Origin: Bog-473 sp963824195
GTDB lineage: Bacteria; Actinomycetota; Acidimicrobiia; Acidimicrobiales; RAAP-2
NCBI GenBank assembly: GCA_963824195.1
Contig: CAWGOJ010000007.1
Coordinates: 55,936 to 119,935, forward strand
Direction of reading: 5' to 3'
Length of the DNA: 64,000 nucleotides
Position 1 is the stretch's first letter; every line of letters starts with the position of its first letter. The position numbers and the translations under genes are program-made. The notes below the pieces were generated by a model. The model saw only the letters and a program-made list of their open reading frames with translations. It was not told the origin of the DNA and did not search any database. Below are positions 43,171 to 52,720 of this stretch, one piece after another.

Positions 43171-43691
43171 GCGCGGGCCGATTCCCCCATTGCCGTGACG
43201 TCGCCGAGGTTGACCGGCGAACCGCCTTCGTCGAGGACGTGGCCGCATTCCGCCTCGTGAACGGCACGCCTCGCGCCGTCCTGCGCGTGCTCGGTTGGAT
43301 GGTGGTCTGCCAGCCGCCCGAACAGACGGCATCAGACCTTCAGGAGAACCTCGAGTTGTCGGCCGGGAGCGTGAGCGCCGCTGCGCGCTCGCTCTGCGAC
43401 GTGGGCATGCTGGAACGCTCGACGCGGCCCGGTGGCCGACGGATCTACTACCGCTTGCGCGAGCACGCATGGGAGAAGGCGCTCGCAGCGCGGTTCCGCG
43501 CTCTGACGCAAGTGCGCAGGGTGGCCGAACGCGCCATTCATGCGGCTGGGGGCGGCGCCGACGAGCGCCTGACCCAGATGCGTGACACCTACGCACTGGT
43601 GGAGGCCGGCATCGACGAGCTCTTGTGTCACAGCCGCCAGCACACCGGAGGCGAGCCCGCGGCGGGAACGAGGATCGCCGCCCATGTCTGA
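43167..43691 (+). CDS. MarR/GbsR-type winged-helix regulator
   Basis: 174 aa. The winged helix runs from about residue 30 to 100 (PRAVLRVLGWMVVCQPPEQ, LQENLELSAGSVSAAARSL, LERSTRPGGRRIYYRL), matching GbsR/MarR-like regulators. The C-terminal part is a long dimerisation helix pair. It starts within the stop of the 31-codon ORF. Its stop overlaps the next gene by 8 nt, so it may regulate that FMN-binding protein or respond to the same signal. Ligand unknown. Confidence 0.78.
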   Translation: MSAGRFPHCRDVAEVDRRTAFVEDVAAFRLVNGTPRAVLRVLGWMVVCQPPEQTASDLQENLELSAGSVSAAARSLCDVGMLERSTRPGGRRIYYRLREHAWEKALAARFRALTQVRRVAERAIHAAGGGADERLTQMRDTYALVEAGIDELLCHSRQHTGGEPAAGTRIAAHV

Positions 43692-44145
43692 AGGCGGGAT
43701 CGGGTCCGGAGTGCGCGGTGAGAGCAGGCCCCCTGCGTCCCACGATCATCTCGAGACCCTCGGACGCGACGAGTGCATCCGGCGCCTGCAGGCGCATGGG
43801 GTTGGCCGCATCGGCGTGCAGCGCCACGGGAGGATCGCGATATTCCCGGTGAATTACGTGGTGGACGGCGACAGTGTCATCGTCGAGGTGCGCCATGACG
43901 GCGGGCTCGACAGCTCGACCGACGGCACGTTCGTGGCGATCGAGATCGACCATGCCGACAGCCTCTCTCACGAGGGGTGGAGCGTCCTCGTGCAGGGCCG
44001 CTGCGCCCATGTCAGCGACCCGGTCGAGCTCCAGATGCTGGACCGTCTCCCGCTTCTCCCCTGGGGCGGTTCAGACCGCGACCTCTACCTGCGGATAGCC
44101 ATGGAGTCAGTGAGCGGGCGGCACATCCACCACCGGGCGGTGTGA
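43684..44145 (+). CDS. Pyridoxamine 5'-phosphate oxidase-like FMN-binding protein
   Basis: 153 aa split β-barrel. The segments RDECIRRLQAHGVGRIGV, FPVNYVVDGDSVIVEV and SVLVQGRCAHV match the FMN-binding PNPOx-like/NimA group. Such proteins bind FMN, F420 or haem and reduce small substrates. The specific activity is not readable here. ATG 43684 overlaps the regulator's 3' end by 8 nt. Confidence 0.8.
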   Translation: MSEGGIGSGVRGESRPPASHDHLETLGRDECIRRLQAHGVGRIGVQRHGRIAIFPVNYVVDGDSVIVEVRHDGGLDSSTDGTFVAIEIDHADSLSHEGWSVLVQGRCAHVSDPVELQMLDRLPLLPWGGSDRDLYLRIAMESVSGRHIHHRAV

Positions 44146-44155
44146 CCCGCGTCGC

Positions 44156-44740
44156 TCAGTGGATCGCGGCCCAGGCGGCCCAGACGGCCAATCCGGTCAG
44201 GACGACGGCGGTGACGATCCGCACCGTCGCGATGTTGATCACGCGCAACAGGCTCTGCCCACTGACAACGGCAAACGCAGCAACCGCCCAGAGGGCGAGC
44301 AGGGCGCCGACGCCCACGGAGAGCGCGTTGTGGTAGTGCGCGGCCAGGTTGGCGGTCAGGATCTGGGTGAGGTCGCCCCACTCGGCAATGAAGATGACCA
44401 GGAACGCGGTAACGGCGACGCGCCGGTGCGACGCCACCTCCCGATCCACCAACTCCTCCTCGCGGCGTTCCTTGACCGCCTCCCGCAGCGCCAGCACCGC
44501 ACCGGCGAGGAACATGACCGCCACGAGTGCCTCGAGCGCCCGGTGGGGCAGGAGGTGGAACAGCGCCACCCCGATCGTCGTAGCGATGACCACATGGACC
44601 GTGAAGGCGGCAGCGGCCCCGAGCCACACGATTGCCGGACGACCCCGCGTCGACATCACCAACGAGGCGAACATGGTCTTGTCGGGGAGCTCACCCAGGA
44701 AGATGATCGGGAACACGGCGACGACGATGGCGAGCTGCAT
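44156..44740 (-). CDS. UPF0016/GDT1-family cation (Mn2+/Ca2+) transporter
   Basis: 194 aa, six membrane segments in two homologous halves. The family's E-x-G-D-K/R-T motifs appear as GELPDKTMFA (half 1, residues ~16-25) and IAEWGDLTQI (half 2). GDT1/TMEM165-type proteins export Mn2+ or Ca2+, usually in exchange for H+. The first motif has Leu-Pro in place of the usual Gly before Asp, a small departure. ATG 44740 has AGAAAGG upstream. It is convergent with the FMN-protein gene. Confidence 0.85.
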   Translation of the reverse strand: MQLAIVVAVFPIIFLGELPDKTMFASLVMSTRGRPAIVWLGAAAAFTVHVVIATTIGVALFHLLPHRALEALVAVMFLAGAVLALREAVKERREEELVDREVASHRRVAVTAFLVIFIAEWGDLTQILTANLAAHYHNALSVGVGALLALWAVAAFAVVSGQSLLRVINIATVRIVTAVVLTGLAVWAAWAAIH

Positions 44741-44875
44741 GCGACCTTTCTGTCGGGGCCGAACGTAGCGTGCGAGCGCACTGGCGGGCGCGATCACGTA
44801 GGTTGGCAGCGGGCGCCCCGTTGGGGCGACCGCTCACCGGCCGACCGTCGGCCGCCGAGTTGGGGAGGCAAGTCC

Positions 44876-45064
44876 ATGCTGATCGAACTCACCGAGGTGC
44901 AGTGCGCAGAACTCCAGCGCCTGCTCGAGGGCTCCCTGGCCGACCTGAGCACCGAGATCGCCGACACCGACAATCCCGAGTATCGAGAGGTGTTGCGCGA
45001 GCGCCGGACGGTCCTGGAGTCTGTGCTCTTCCAACTCGACAACCCGCCGCGCGTCAGCGAGTAG
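44876..45064 (+). CDS. Small conserved-looking protein of unknown function
   Basis: 62 aa. ATG 44876 has GGGGAGG nine bases upstream. The sequence is an amphipathic, acidic helical pair (LTEVQCAELQRLLEGS, LADLSTEIADTDNPEYREVL, RERRTVLESVLFQL). Similar small proteins are common in actinobacteria without assigned function. It is likely cytosolic and possibly dimeric. It is convergent with the downstream hydrolase. Confidence 0.7.
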   Translation: MLIELTEVQCAELQRLLEGSLADLSTEIADTDNPEYREVLRERRTVLESVLFQLDNPPRVSE

Positions 45065-45085
45065 CGCAGCGCTCGCCCGCAGGCG

Positions 45086-45997
45086 TCACACCGCGTCGGC
45101 CACGCGCTCTCCGGGGTCTGCCCGGTCGACGATGGCCAGCACGTTCGTCATGACCTCGCCGAACTCGTCGGGGTCGGCCAGCATCCACGAGTGTGTGCCC
45201 GGGACGGTCACGACGTCCGGGTCGCCGAGGGCGCGGCACATGTCCTCGAACGAATCGCGCGTGACGAGGTGATCACGCTGGCCCCAGAGGACCACGACGG
45301 GCAGCCCTCGCCTGCGCAGCTCCTCGAGCTCCTCCATGAGATCGGCCCGCCGGGCGATCCCCGCAGCACGCCAGAACGACCTCGGGTCGCGCACCAGGTT
45401 CCCGACCGCCTCGGAGAGGATGACGGGCAGGACCCGGTGCGCCTGGCGGATGGGGAACAGGTCGGAGGGGAAGTGGATGCCCCAGTCCCACAGCGGCCGC
45501 TCCGACATGGAGCGGATCGACGAACCCGAGTGGGCCCAGGCCGATCCCCCGACGGAGTTGATGAGCACCAGGCCGCGCACCAGCCGGGGGTGGTCGTGCG
45601 CCAGCTCGATGGCGACCCCGCCGCCGAAGGAGTGCCCCAGGACCAGCACCGGGTCCTCGACGCCCAGGGAGTCAAGGAATGCGGCCACCCAGTCCCCGTA
45701 GCCGCGCATGGAGGAGGACTCACGCGGCAGGGCCGCCGTCCCGCCGAACCCCGGGAGCGCGGGGGCGTAGACGTGCAGCCCGGCGCGCACGAGACGGGAG
45801 AGCGCACGCTTGTACACCTTGTGGTCGAGGCCCCAGCCGTGGAGGAACACGGCCGGAGCGCCCGTGCCGGCCTCGCCGTATTCGGCCGCTCGGCCGTCCA
45901 CCGTGGTCTGCTTCCAGTCGAGCCAGTCGGTGCCGCGCCCGCGTGCGCCGGCGATGCCGTCCACGGCCGAGCCTCCGTCAATCTCCGTTCCCACCAT
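45086..45997 (-). CDS. Alpha/beta hydrolase
   Basis: 303 aa. The oxyanion-hole motif is HGWG, the nucleophile elbow GHSFGGG, the acid probably D in WGQRDHLVT and the His in VPGTHSWM. The fold and spacing are those of soluble epoxide hydrolase/haloalkane dehalogenase-like hydrolases. The substrate is unknown. ATG 45997 is chosen over a longer frame because upstream sequence is not protein-like. Divergent from ppk2. Confidence 0.82.
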   Translation of the reverse strand: MVGTEIDGGSAVDGIAGARGRGTDWLDWKQTTVDGRAAEYGEAGTGAPAVFLHGWGLDHKVYKRALSRLVRAGLHVYAPALPGFGGTAALPRESSSMRGYGDWVAAFLDSLGVEDPVLVLGHSFGGGVAIELAHDHPRLVRGLVLINSVGGSAWAHSGSSIRSMSERPLWDWGIHFPSDLFPIRQAHRVLPVILSEAVGNLVRDPRSFWRAAGIARRADLMEELEELRRRGLPVVVLWGQRDHLVTRDSFEDMCRALGDPDVVTVPGTHSWMLADPDEFGEVMTNVLAIVDRADPGERVADAV

Positions 45998-46142
45998 GAA
46001 TCCACGATGGCCGTGGCGACGACAACGTCCTAGGGCCGAATGGCCCCATTGGTCGCCTGTGCAACGTTCCAGCCACCGAAACGGTACCTTCGGCCCTATC
46101 GGCACGGGGCCGTGAGGCCGCGCATGCACCGGGAGGTCGACG

Positions 46143-47075
46143 ATGAGCCGCATGAGACCGCAGTGGATCGGGGGGCTGGTCGACGCTCTGCGGGTGACGC
46201 CCGGTTCCAAGATCACGCTCTCCACGGACTTCGACCCTTCCTTCACCGCCGACTTCGTGGAGAAGAAGGAGGGGGCCGAGCTCCTGGCAGAGAGCGTGCA
46301 GCTCCTCGCGGCGTACCAGGACCGCCTGGCGGCACAGGACACCGATGGGGTGCTGCTCTGCCTGCAGGCGCTCGATGCGGCCGGGAAGGACGGCACGATC
46401 CGTCACGTGATGAGCGGCGTGAACCCGCAGGGGGTGCACGTGAGCAGCTTCAAGGTGCCCTCGACCGAGGAGCTCAGCCATGACTACATGTGGCGGTACG
46501 CCAAGCGGCTGCCAGCTCGTGGCGAAGTCGCCATCTTCAACCGTTCCCACTACGAGGAGGTGCTCGTTGTGCGGGTGCATCCCGAGCTCCTTGAGCGCCA
46601 GCGCCTACCGGGCGAGGCGAAGAACAAGGACCTCTGGAAGCGCCGGTTCGCCGAGATCAACGACTGGGAGCGCTACCTGACCAACAACGGGATCCGCGTT
46701 CTGAAGGTGTTCCTCAACATCTCGAAGGAGGAGCAGCGGCTGCGCTTCCTGCGCCGGCTCGACCTCCCCGACCACCACTGGAAGTTCTCGGCCAGCGATA
46801 TCCGGGAGCGCCAGTACTGGGACGAGTACCAGCGCGCGTTCTCGGACATGCTGTCCCACACGAGCACCGAGTGGGCGCCGTGGTACGTGATCCCGGCAGA
46901 CCACAAATGGTTCGCCCGCATCTGCGTCGGAGCCGTCCTCGTGCAGGCGCTGAGAGAGCTCGACCCCGGGTATCCGGAGGTCACCGAGGAGGAGCTGCGT
47001 GAGGAACTCGAGGCGAGGGCCGTGCTCATGGCCGAGGCGCCCCCGGGTGCGGCACCGGACCCCATCAGTGGCTAG
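46143..47075 (+). CDS. ppk2: Polyphosphate kinase 2
   Basis: 310 aa. The P-loop reads ALDAAGKDGTI (about residues 79-89). PPK2 hallmarks follow: GVNPQGVHVSSFK, FNRSHYEEVLVVRVHP (Walker B region) and WKRRFAEINDWERYL. It phosphorylates nucleoside mono- or diphosphates using polyphosphate. ATG 46143 has GGGAGG eight bases upstream. Its end overlaps the convergent SDR gene by 4 nt. PPK2 class cannot be set without alignment. Confidence 0.93.
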   Translation: MSRMRPQWIGGLVDALRVTPGSKITLSTDFDPSFTADFVEKKEGAELLAESVQLLAAYQDRLAAQDTDGVLLCLQALDAAGKDGTIRHVMSGVNPQGVHVSSFKVPSTEELSHDYMWRYAKRLPARGEVAIFNRSHYEEVLVVRVHPELLERQRLPGEAKNKDLWKRRFAEINDWERYLTNNGIRVLKVFLNISKEEQRLRFLRRLDLPDHHWKFSASDIRERQYWDEYQRAFSDMLSHTSTEWAPWYVIPADHKWFARICVGAVLVQALRELDPGYPEVTEEELREELEARAVLMAEAPPGAAPDPISG

Positions 47076-47920
47076 TCGACCGCCGGGTCCCCGCCGTCGG
47101 GGGCGCCAACGAGGTCGAGGAGGGAGCGGCCTGTCATGGTGAAGACGGTCTCGTCGTCGCACTGGCGCCACAGGTCGAGCAGCTCGAGCGAAATGGGATC
47201 ACAGCCGTAACGCATGGGGCCCGAGCTGTCGAGTATGGCGTCGACGACGGCTTCCGCCGCCTTCGCCGGCTCGACGACACGGGGGTCGGCGTGCTCCCGT
47301 CGCAGCGTCGCGGCGACTGCCGCCAGGGTGCGGTAGTCCGCGAACCTCGTGGCGCCCTGTTCGCCCGTGCTGAGGCGGAACATGTCGGTGTCGACGGGTC
47401 CGGGCAGGATCTCGACCACCCGGATGCCGAACGGGGCGACCTCGACCCGGAGGCTGTCCCCGAACGCGGACACGGCCGCCTTCGAAGCCCGGTACGCCGA
47501 GAAGAAGGGCACAGCGGCAATGATCGACGACGAGGTGATGGTGCACACCACCGATGGCTGGTTGGCGCGCAGGGTCGGGATGGCCGCTGCCGTCACGGAG
47601 ACCACGCCGAAGACGTTCGTCTCGAACATCCGGCGCCAGTCGTCGATGTTGGCGTGCTCGACGGGGAGGTAATCGGTGTCGATACCCGCGTTGTTGACGA
47701 GCACGCGAAGGTCGTCCGGCAAGTCGAACGTCGATGGATCGGTCACGTCCAGCCGCCGGACGGTGAGCCGGCCCCGTGTCCCGTCCGCCATGGATGCCCC
47801 CGCGCCGGGGTCACGCATGGTCGCCACCGTGTCGAACCCCCGATTGGCCAGCTCCAGCGCAACCGCCCTCCCGATGCCGCGGCTCGCACCCGTGACCAGC
47901 GCGCTCCCATGAATGTCCAT
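47072..47920 (-). CDS. Short-chain dehydrogenase/reductase
   Basis: 282 aa classical SDR. The cofactor motif TGASRGIG is at about residues 10-17, NNAG in the middle, catalytic Ser in TSSSI and the YxxxK motif YRASK. It oxidises or reduces a hydroxyl/keto substrate with NAD(P)H. ATG 47920 is preferred because SDR sequence begins there and the longer frame overlaps the divergent gene. The divergent methyltransferase starts 47 bp away. Confidence 0.88.
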   Translation of the reverse strand: MDIHGSALVTGASRGIGRAVALELANRGFDTVATMRDPGAGASMADGTRGRLTVRRLDVTDPSTFDLPDDLRVLVNNAGIDTDYLPVEHANIDDWRRMFETNVFGVVSVTAAAIPTLRANQPSVVCTITSSSIIAAVPFFSAYRASKAAVSAFGDSLRVEVAPFGIRVVEILPGPVDTDMFRLSTGEQGATRFADYRTLAAVAATLRREHADPRVVEPAKAAEAVVDAILDSSGPMRYGCDPISLELLDLWRQCDDETVFTMTGRSLLDLVGAPDGGDPAVD

Positions 47921-47953
47921 GCGCCGATTCTTCCCCAGTTGCACACTCGGCGG

Positions 47954-47959
47954 TAACGT
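47954..47959 (+). promoter_or_regulatory. Probable -10 box of leaderless methyltransferase gene
   Basis: TAACGT ends 7 nt before the GTG start at 47967, with no ribosome-binding site. Confidence 0.4.
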
Positions 47960-47966
47960 CCATCCA

Positions 47967-48587
47967 GTGGGTGTGTACCGGGAGGAGGTGGTGCCCCGCC
48001 TGGTCGATCGGATGTGCGGGGCCGCCGGATTCGACCGCTGGAGGGCGCGGGCGGTCGACGGCCTGTCGGGCCGGGTGGTCGAGGTTGGCTTCGGCTCGGG
48101 GCTCAACGTCCCGCACTACCCCGACGCTGTCGAGGTGGTGCTCGCCGTGGAGCCGGCGGCGGTGGCGCGGCGCCGGGCCGAGCAACGGATCCGTGCCTCG
48201 CCGGTCCGCATCGAGCACGTGGGCCTCGACGGCCAGGAGATCCCGCTGGACGACGCGGACTGTGACGGGGCGCTCTTCACGTTCACCCTGTGCACTGTGC
48301 CCGATCCGGCCCGGGCACTGTCCGAGGTGCGACGGGTGCTCCGGCCGGGCGGCGCGGTCCACTTCCTGGAACACGGGCTCTCCCCCGAGGCCGGCGTGGC
48401 GAAGTGGCAACACCGCCTCGAGCCGCTGCAGAGGCGTGTCGCCGACGGGTGCCACCTCACCCGCGACGCGTCGGCGCTCGTGGAGAGCGCCGGGTTCGTC
48501 ATGCAACGCAATGAGCAACGCTACGTGCGCGGCCCCAAGCCGTGGTGCTGGCTGACCGTCGGGGTTGCCACCAAACGGGCGAGCTGA
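47967..48587 (+). CDS. Class I SAM-dependent methyltransferase
   Basis: 206 aa. SAM motif I is VVEVGFGSGLNVPHYP, with an acidic/aromatic follow-up AVEPAAVARR and motif IV LFTFTLCTVPDP. The family resembles the small UbiE-like methyltransferases with a conserved G-x-Y/V-R-E-x-x-V-P-R N-terminus. GTG 47967 gives that N-terminus and fits a leaderless promoter. The substrate is unknown. Confidence 0.82.
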   Translation: MGVYREEVVPRLVDRMCGAAGFDRWRARAVDGLSGRVVEVGFGSGLNVPHYPDAVEVVLAVEPAAVARRRAEQRIRASPVRIEHVGLDGQEIPLDDADCDGALFTFTLCTVPDPARALSEVRRVLRPGGAVHFLEHGLSPEAGVAKWQHRLEPLQRRVADGCHLTRDASALVESAGFVMQRNEQRYVRGPKPWCWLTVGVATKRAS

Positions 48588-48656
48588 GGTCGGCAGGGCA
48601 ACCGCGTGCGCCGGGCCACGGCGTGCCGCGACGATCCCACGATCGACGGGCGACCT

Positions 48657-49010
48657 TCAGAGGTCGAACGCCGTCGGATGCCTCGGCTCGTAGAGCAGCA
48701 TGTGGCCGGCGCCAGGGATCTCGAGCGCGATGGTGCGGCCGAACGCGCGGTCTTCGATATCGCCCACGAAGCGCGCCCCCTTGGCCGTGAGCTCGGCCAC
48801 GGTCCCCTCGATGTCGTCACACGTGAGCGAGATCTCGTGGTGTGGTGCCCCGCCGTCGGCCGGGTGCACGCCGAGCTCCGAGGGGCCCGTCCCGAAGATG
48901 AGCCAGCCGCCATGCGCGTCCACGTGGGGCCAGCCCAGGACGTCGCGGAGGAACGCCCGCGCCGCTTCGGCATCCTCGGCGTAGACCAGCGTGTGGACTC
49001 CGGTGATCAT
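48657..49010 (-). CDS. VOC-family protein
   Basis: 117 aa, two βαβββ units (ITGVHTLVYAEDAEAARAFL, PHHEISLTCDDIEGTVAEL, GHMLLYEPRHP). The fold is that of glyoxalase/extradiol dioxygenase relatives. Candidate ligands are H6 and E near the end (LLYEP), so metal binding is possible but not certain. ATG 49010 gives the standard N-terminus. It ends 69 bp from the convergent methyltransferase stop. Confidence 0.75.
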   Translation of the reverse strand: MITGVHTLVYAEDAEAARAFLRDVLGWPHVDAHGGWLIFGTGPSELGVHPADGGAPHHEISLTCDDIEGTVAELTAKGARFVGDIEDRAFGRTIALEIPGAGHMLLYEPRHPTAFDL

Positions 49011-49057
49011 GCGTCGCGACGTTACGGGCATGGCGCACGCGGCGCACGCGGCGGCGC

Positions 49058-49471
49058 TCAGGTGCGGCCGAGGTAGGCGTCGAAGGCCGCCACCCTCTGC
49101 GTATCGAGGAAGTCCTCCTGGTAGACGACCTTGCCCCAGACAGCGCGCACGAGGAACACGACGCGGTTCTCGTAGACGACCTCTCCGTCGGCATCGGCCG
49201 CCCGATCGACGAACAGCACGCAGACGGTGGTGCGCCACGGCGGGCCGTTGACGACGATGTCGTGGGTCTCCCCCACCAGTCCCGCGTCGAGGAAGCGCCG
49301 CAGGAACCCCTCGATGGAGCGCTTGCCCCGGTACTCACCCGCCCATGTACTCGTGCCCGGGAACACCAGGACGGCGTCGTCGGCGAAGCCCGCGAGCAGA
49401 GGACCGGGATCGCCGTCGCGGAGTGCCTGCACGCCCCGCCGGATTCTGGAGCGGATCAACGCCTTGTACAT
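49058..49471 (-). CDS. SnoaL/NTF2-fold protein
   Basis: 137 aa. The cone-shaped α+β fold is recognisable from an early helix (LRDGDPGPLLAGFADDAVLVFPG) and later strands (VVYENRVVFLVRAVWGKVVYQEDFLDTQRVAAF). Such proteins act as small isomerases, cyclases or hydrolases, or only as ligand binders. ATG 49471 is chosen because GGGGAGG lies five bases upstream. It is divergent from a TetR gene that probably represses it through the intervening operator. Confidence 0.78.
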   Translation of the reverse strand: MYKALIRSRIRRGVQALRDGDPGPLLAGFADDAVLVFPGTSTWAGEYRGKRSIEGFLRRFLDAGLVGETHDIVVNGPPWRTTVCVLFVDRAADADGEVVYENRVVFLVRAVWGKVVYQEDFLDTQRVAAFDAYLGRT

Positions 49472-49506
49472 CGGAACCTCCCCGACGGACATTTGAAGCT
49501 TCCGAC

Positions 49507-49522
49507 TGGATAGATCAATCCA
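49507..49522. promoter_or_regulatory. Inverted repeat in the SnoaL/TetR divergent spacer
   Basis: TGGAT and ATCCA flank AGATCA in the 75-bp gap. Placement and AT-richness suit autoregulation by the adjacent TetR. Confidence 0.45.
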
Positions 49523-49534
49523 TTCAACTGTAGC

Positions 49535-49540
49535 TAGACT
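49535..49540 (+). promoter_or_regulatory. Probable -10 box of leaderless tetR
   Basis: TAGACT ends 6 nt before ATG 49547 with no spaced ribosome-binding site. Confidence 0.4.
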
Positions 49541-49546
49541 GCGAGG

Positions 49547-50206
49547 ATGCGGCAACCGGCTTCCTCCCGGCGGCAGTCCCCTCCAGGGAGAACGGCACCT
49601 CGGCGTAGGGCGGTGCAGACGGTCGGCACCAAGGAGCGCCTGGTGAACGCCGGAGTGGGTCTGTTCACCCGCCAGGGGCTCGCCAGCACGGGGATCAAGC
49701 AGATTCTCGACGAGGCTGACGCACGCTTCTCCTCCCTGTACCACTACTTCCCCGGCGGTAAGGACGAGCTCGCGGGCGCGGTGATCGCCCGATCTGGCGC
49801 CGACTACCAGCGTCTCGTCGAGGGCGTGTGGGACTCCCAGCCCGATGCCGCGACCGGCGTCCGCGAGGTCTTCGAGGGTGCCGCCGATGTGCTGGAGGCC
49901 ACCGACTACGCCGACGCGTGCCCGATCGCCACCGTCGCCCTCGAGGTCGCGAGCACCAACGAGGAGCTCCGCCTTGCGACGGCGGCCGTGTTCGATGCCT
50001 GGGTGGACTCCGCCACGGCACGACTCGTCGTGGCGGGAGCCTCCGCCGGCGATGCCAGGACGTTGGCCCACGCGGTCATCGCTCTGCTCGAAGGGGCATT
50101 CATGCTCTGTCGGGCCACCCGGAGCACCGATCCGATGCGTGACGCCGCCCGCGTGGCGGCCAACCTCGTTGGCCAGACGGTTCCCGCCGATGGCGCACGG
50201 GGCTAG
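49547..50206 (+). CDS. TetR-family regulator, LmrA/YxaF-like
   Basis: 219 aa. A basic ~22-residue lead is followed by the helix-turn-helix (about residues 42-66, LASTGIKQILDEADARFSSLYHYFPGGKDEL). HYFPGGK is typical of the LmrA/YxaF branch. The C-terminal ligand domain has TDYADACPIATVALE. Probably represses the divergent SnoaL-like gene and itself. A GTG at codon 23 is an alternative start. Confidence 0.85.
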   Translation: MRQPASSRRQSPPGRTAPRRRAVQTVGTKERLVNAGVGLFTRQGLASTGIKQILDEADARFSSLYHYFPGGKDELAGAVIARSGADYQRLVEGVWDSQPDAATGVREVFEGAADVLEATDYADACPIATVALEVASTNEELRLATAAVFDAWVDSATARLVVAGASAGDARTLAHAVIALLEGAFMLCRATRSTDPMRDAARVAANLVGQTVPADGARG

Positions 50207-51558
50207 TTGCCCGACGCGGCCTCACCCGCATCGGGATTCTGGAGGTGGCCGAGCTGGTGCCTCAGGCACGTCTCGAGACCCGGATGGCGGAACACGTGGC
50301 CCGCGGCGGAGAGACGGCCTGGGACGACACGTTGGCTGGCCTGCACCAGCTCGGTCGCGCCCTCGGCTCCGAAGAGGACCCGCGGCCCGAACGCCGGCAC
50401 CGGCACGAGGCACGGCCGCCGCAGGACGTGGGCCAGCGTCGTGGCGTACTCGCGGTTGCGCACTGGGTGCGGCGCGACGGCGTTGACGGGCCCCACGAGT
50501 CGGCCGTCGACGAGGGCCCGGCCGAAGACGTCCACCAGGTCGTCCAGGCCGATCCATGACACCCACTGTGCTCCCCCGCCGACCGGTCCCCCGAGTCCGG
50601 CCGCGAAGAGCGGGCGCAGGAGCCTGAGCGACCCACCCTGTGCCGATTGCACGATGCCCGTGCGCACGTGCACGACGCGGACGCCGGCGTCCCGTGCGGG
50701 CTGGCCGGCTGCCTCCCAGTCCGCCACCAGCTCGGCCAGGAACCCGGCCCCGCGGGTGCCTTCCTCGGAGAGCTCCTCTTCGCCCCGGTCCGCGCCGTAG
50801 AAGCCGATCGCCGAGGCGGCGACCAGGACGCCCGGCGGGTCGCTCATGGAGGCCATGGTTCGGGCGAGCATGCTCGTCGGCCCGACCCGGCTGTCGCGGA
50901 TCTCCTGCTTGTGGCGGTCCGTGAACCTGCCGGCGATCGACGCCCCGGCCAGGTGGACCACCGCATCGGCGCCTTCGAGCGCACCGGGGTCGGGGCGATG
51001 CGGCTGCCACTCCCTCTCACCGCCGTCGCGGGGTGGGCGCCGCACGAGACGGATGACGCGGTGGCCGCCGGTGCTCAAGAACGCGCAGAGCGCGGCGCCG
51101 ATGAGCCCGGACGACCCGGTGACGGCGACCGTGAACGGCCGGTCCGTCAACTCCGCCATGACCCGGTGTGCGGCGAGGTCGGCCGCCAGCTGGCTGTGCC
51201 GGTACCGGAACGTCTGCGTCAGGAAGGACCCGGGAACCGGGCTGTCGACCACGTCGGTCATCCGGGTCCGGGAGCTCGTCAGTGACTCGAAGCTGTGTAT
51301 GTGGCGCCACCGCAGTGGCAGAGAGACGAGCTCGTCCACGAACTGGTGCGGCGGTTGGTAACCGCCATGTTGTGCCACCCAGCGCACCCCTCCGGGTAGC
51401 CGCAGCACGGCCTTCCCGTCGCGCAGCGACGACGATTCTGCCACGATCCGGATCGGCTGCCACGGTGGCACGAGGCGATGCAGAGCTCCGGGCCGCTCGT
51501 GCCAGGCAAACACCTCCGGCACGGGGGCTTCGATGACGCTCGAGTGACGCACTCCCAT
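50203..51558 (-). CDS. SRPBCC-TIGR01777 epimerase fusion
   Basis: 451 aa. Residues ~1-145 are a START-like/SRPBCC ligand-binding domain (MGVRHSSVIEAPVPEVFAWHE). Residues ~148-445 are an atypical SDR of the TIGR01777/YfcH family, with TGSSGLIGAAL for NAD(P) binding and WVSWIGLDDLVDVF. The pairing is common in actinobacteria and the substrate is unknown. It ends 4 nt inside the convergent TetR gene. Confidence 0.85.
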   Translation of the reverse strand: MGVRHSSVIEAPVPEVFAWHERPGALHRLVPPWQPIRIVAESSSLRDGKAVLRLPGGVRWVAQHGGYQPPHQFVDELVSLPLRWRHIHSFESLTSSRTRMTDVVDSPVPGSFLTQTFRYRHSQLAADLAAHRVMAELTDRPFTVAVTGSSGLIGAALCAFLSTGGHRVIRLVRRPPRDGGEREWQPHRPDPGALEGADAVVHLAGASIAGRFTDRHKQEIRDSRVGPTSMLARTMASMSDPPGVLVAASAIGFYGADRGEEELSEEGTRGAGFLAELVADWEAAGQPARDAGVRVVHVRTGIVQSAQGGSLRLLRPLFAAGLGGPVGGGAQWVSWIGLDDLVDVFGRALVDGRLVGPVNAVAPHPVRNREYATTLAHVLRRPCLVPVPAFGPRVLFGAEGATELVQASQRVVPGRLSAAGHVFRHPGLETCLRHQLGHLQNPDAGEAASGN

Positions 51559-51759
51559 ATCTATCCCATACCCGGCGCGCCGATGCCCGGCACGATACCA
51601 ATGGGAGCGGGATACCCGAGCCCGGCCCGGCCGGCTGTGGACAGCGGCCAGGTCGGGCCCGCCGGATCAGGTTGAAGCGACGATGGTCGCCGTCGGGGCT
51701 GGCCGGCTGCGGCAAGGCTGGGAAAGGATGTGGCCCAACCCAGCGGAGGGAGCCAACGC

Positions 51760-52578
<819 letters not shown>

Positions 52579-52720
52579 CTCCGGATGACGCGCTGCCTGT
52601 CGTGGCGGCGTGAACGGCTCGGCGGGGAGCCTTTCGGCGACCACTCGCCGCCAGCTGGAGCGATCCCGATACGAGTGCCCGCGTGGCTACGTTGGGACAC
52701 CTGATGGGGGCTCCTACAAA

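Noticed and set aside
44741..44875. Manganese (yybP-ykoY) riboswitch upstream of the GDT1-family transporter
   Set aside because: That family often carries one, but the conserved core could not be aligned in this leader.
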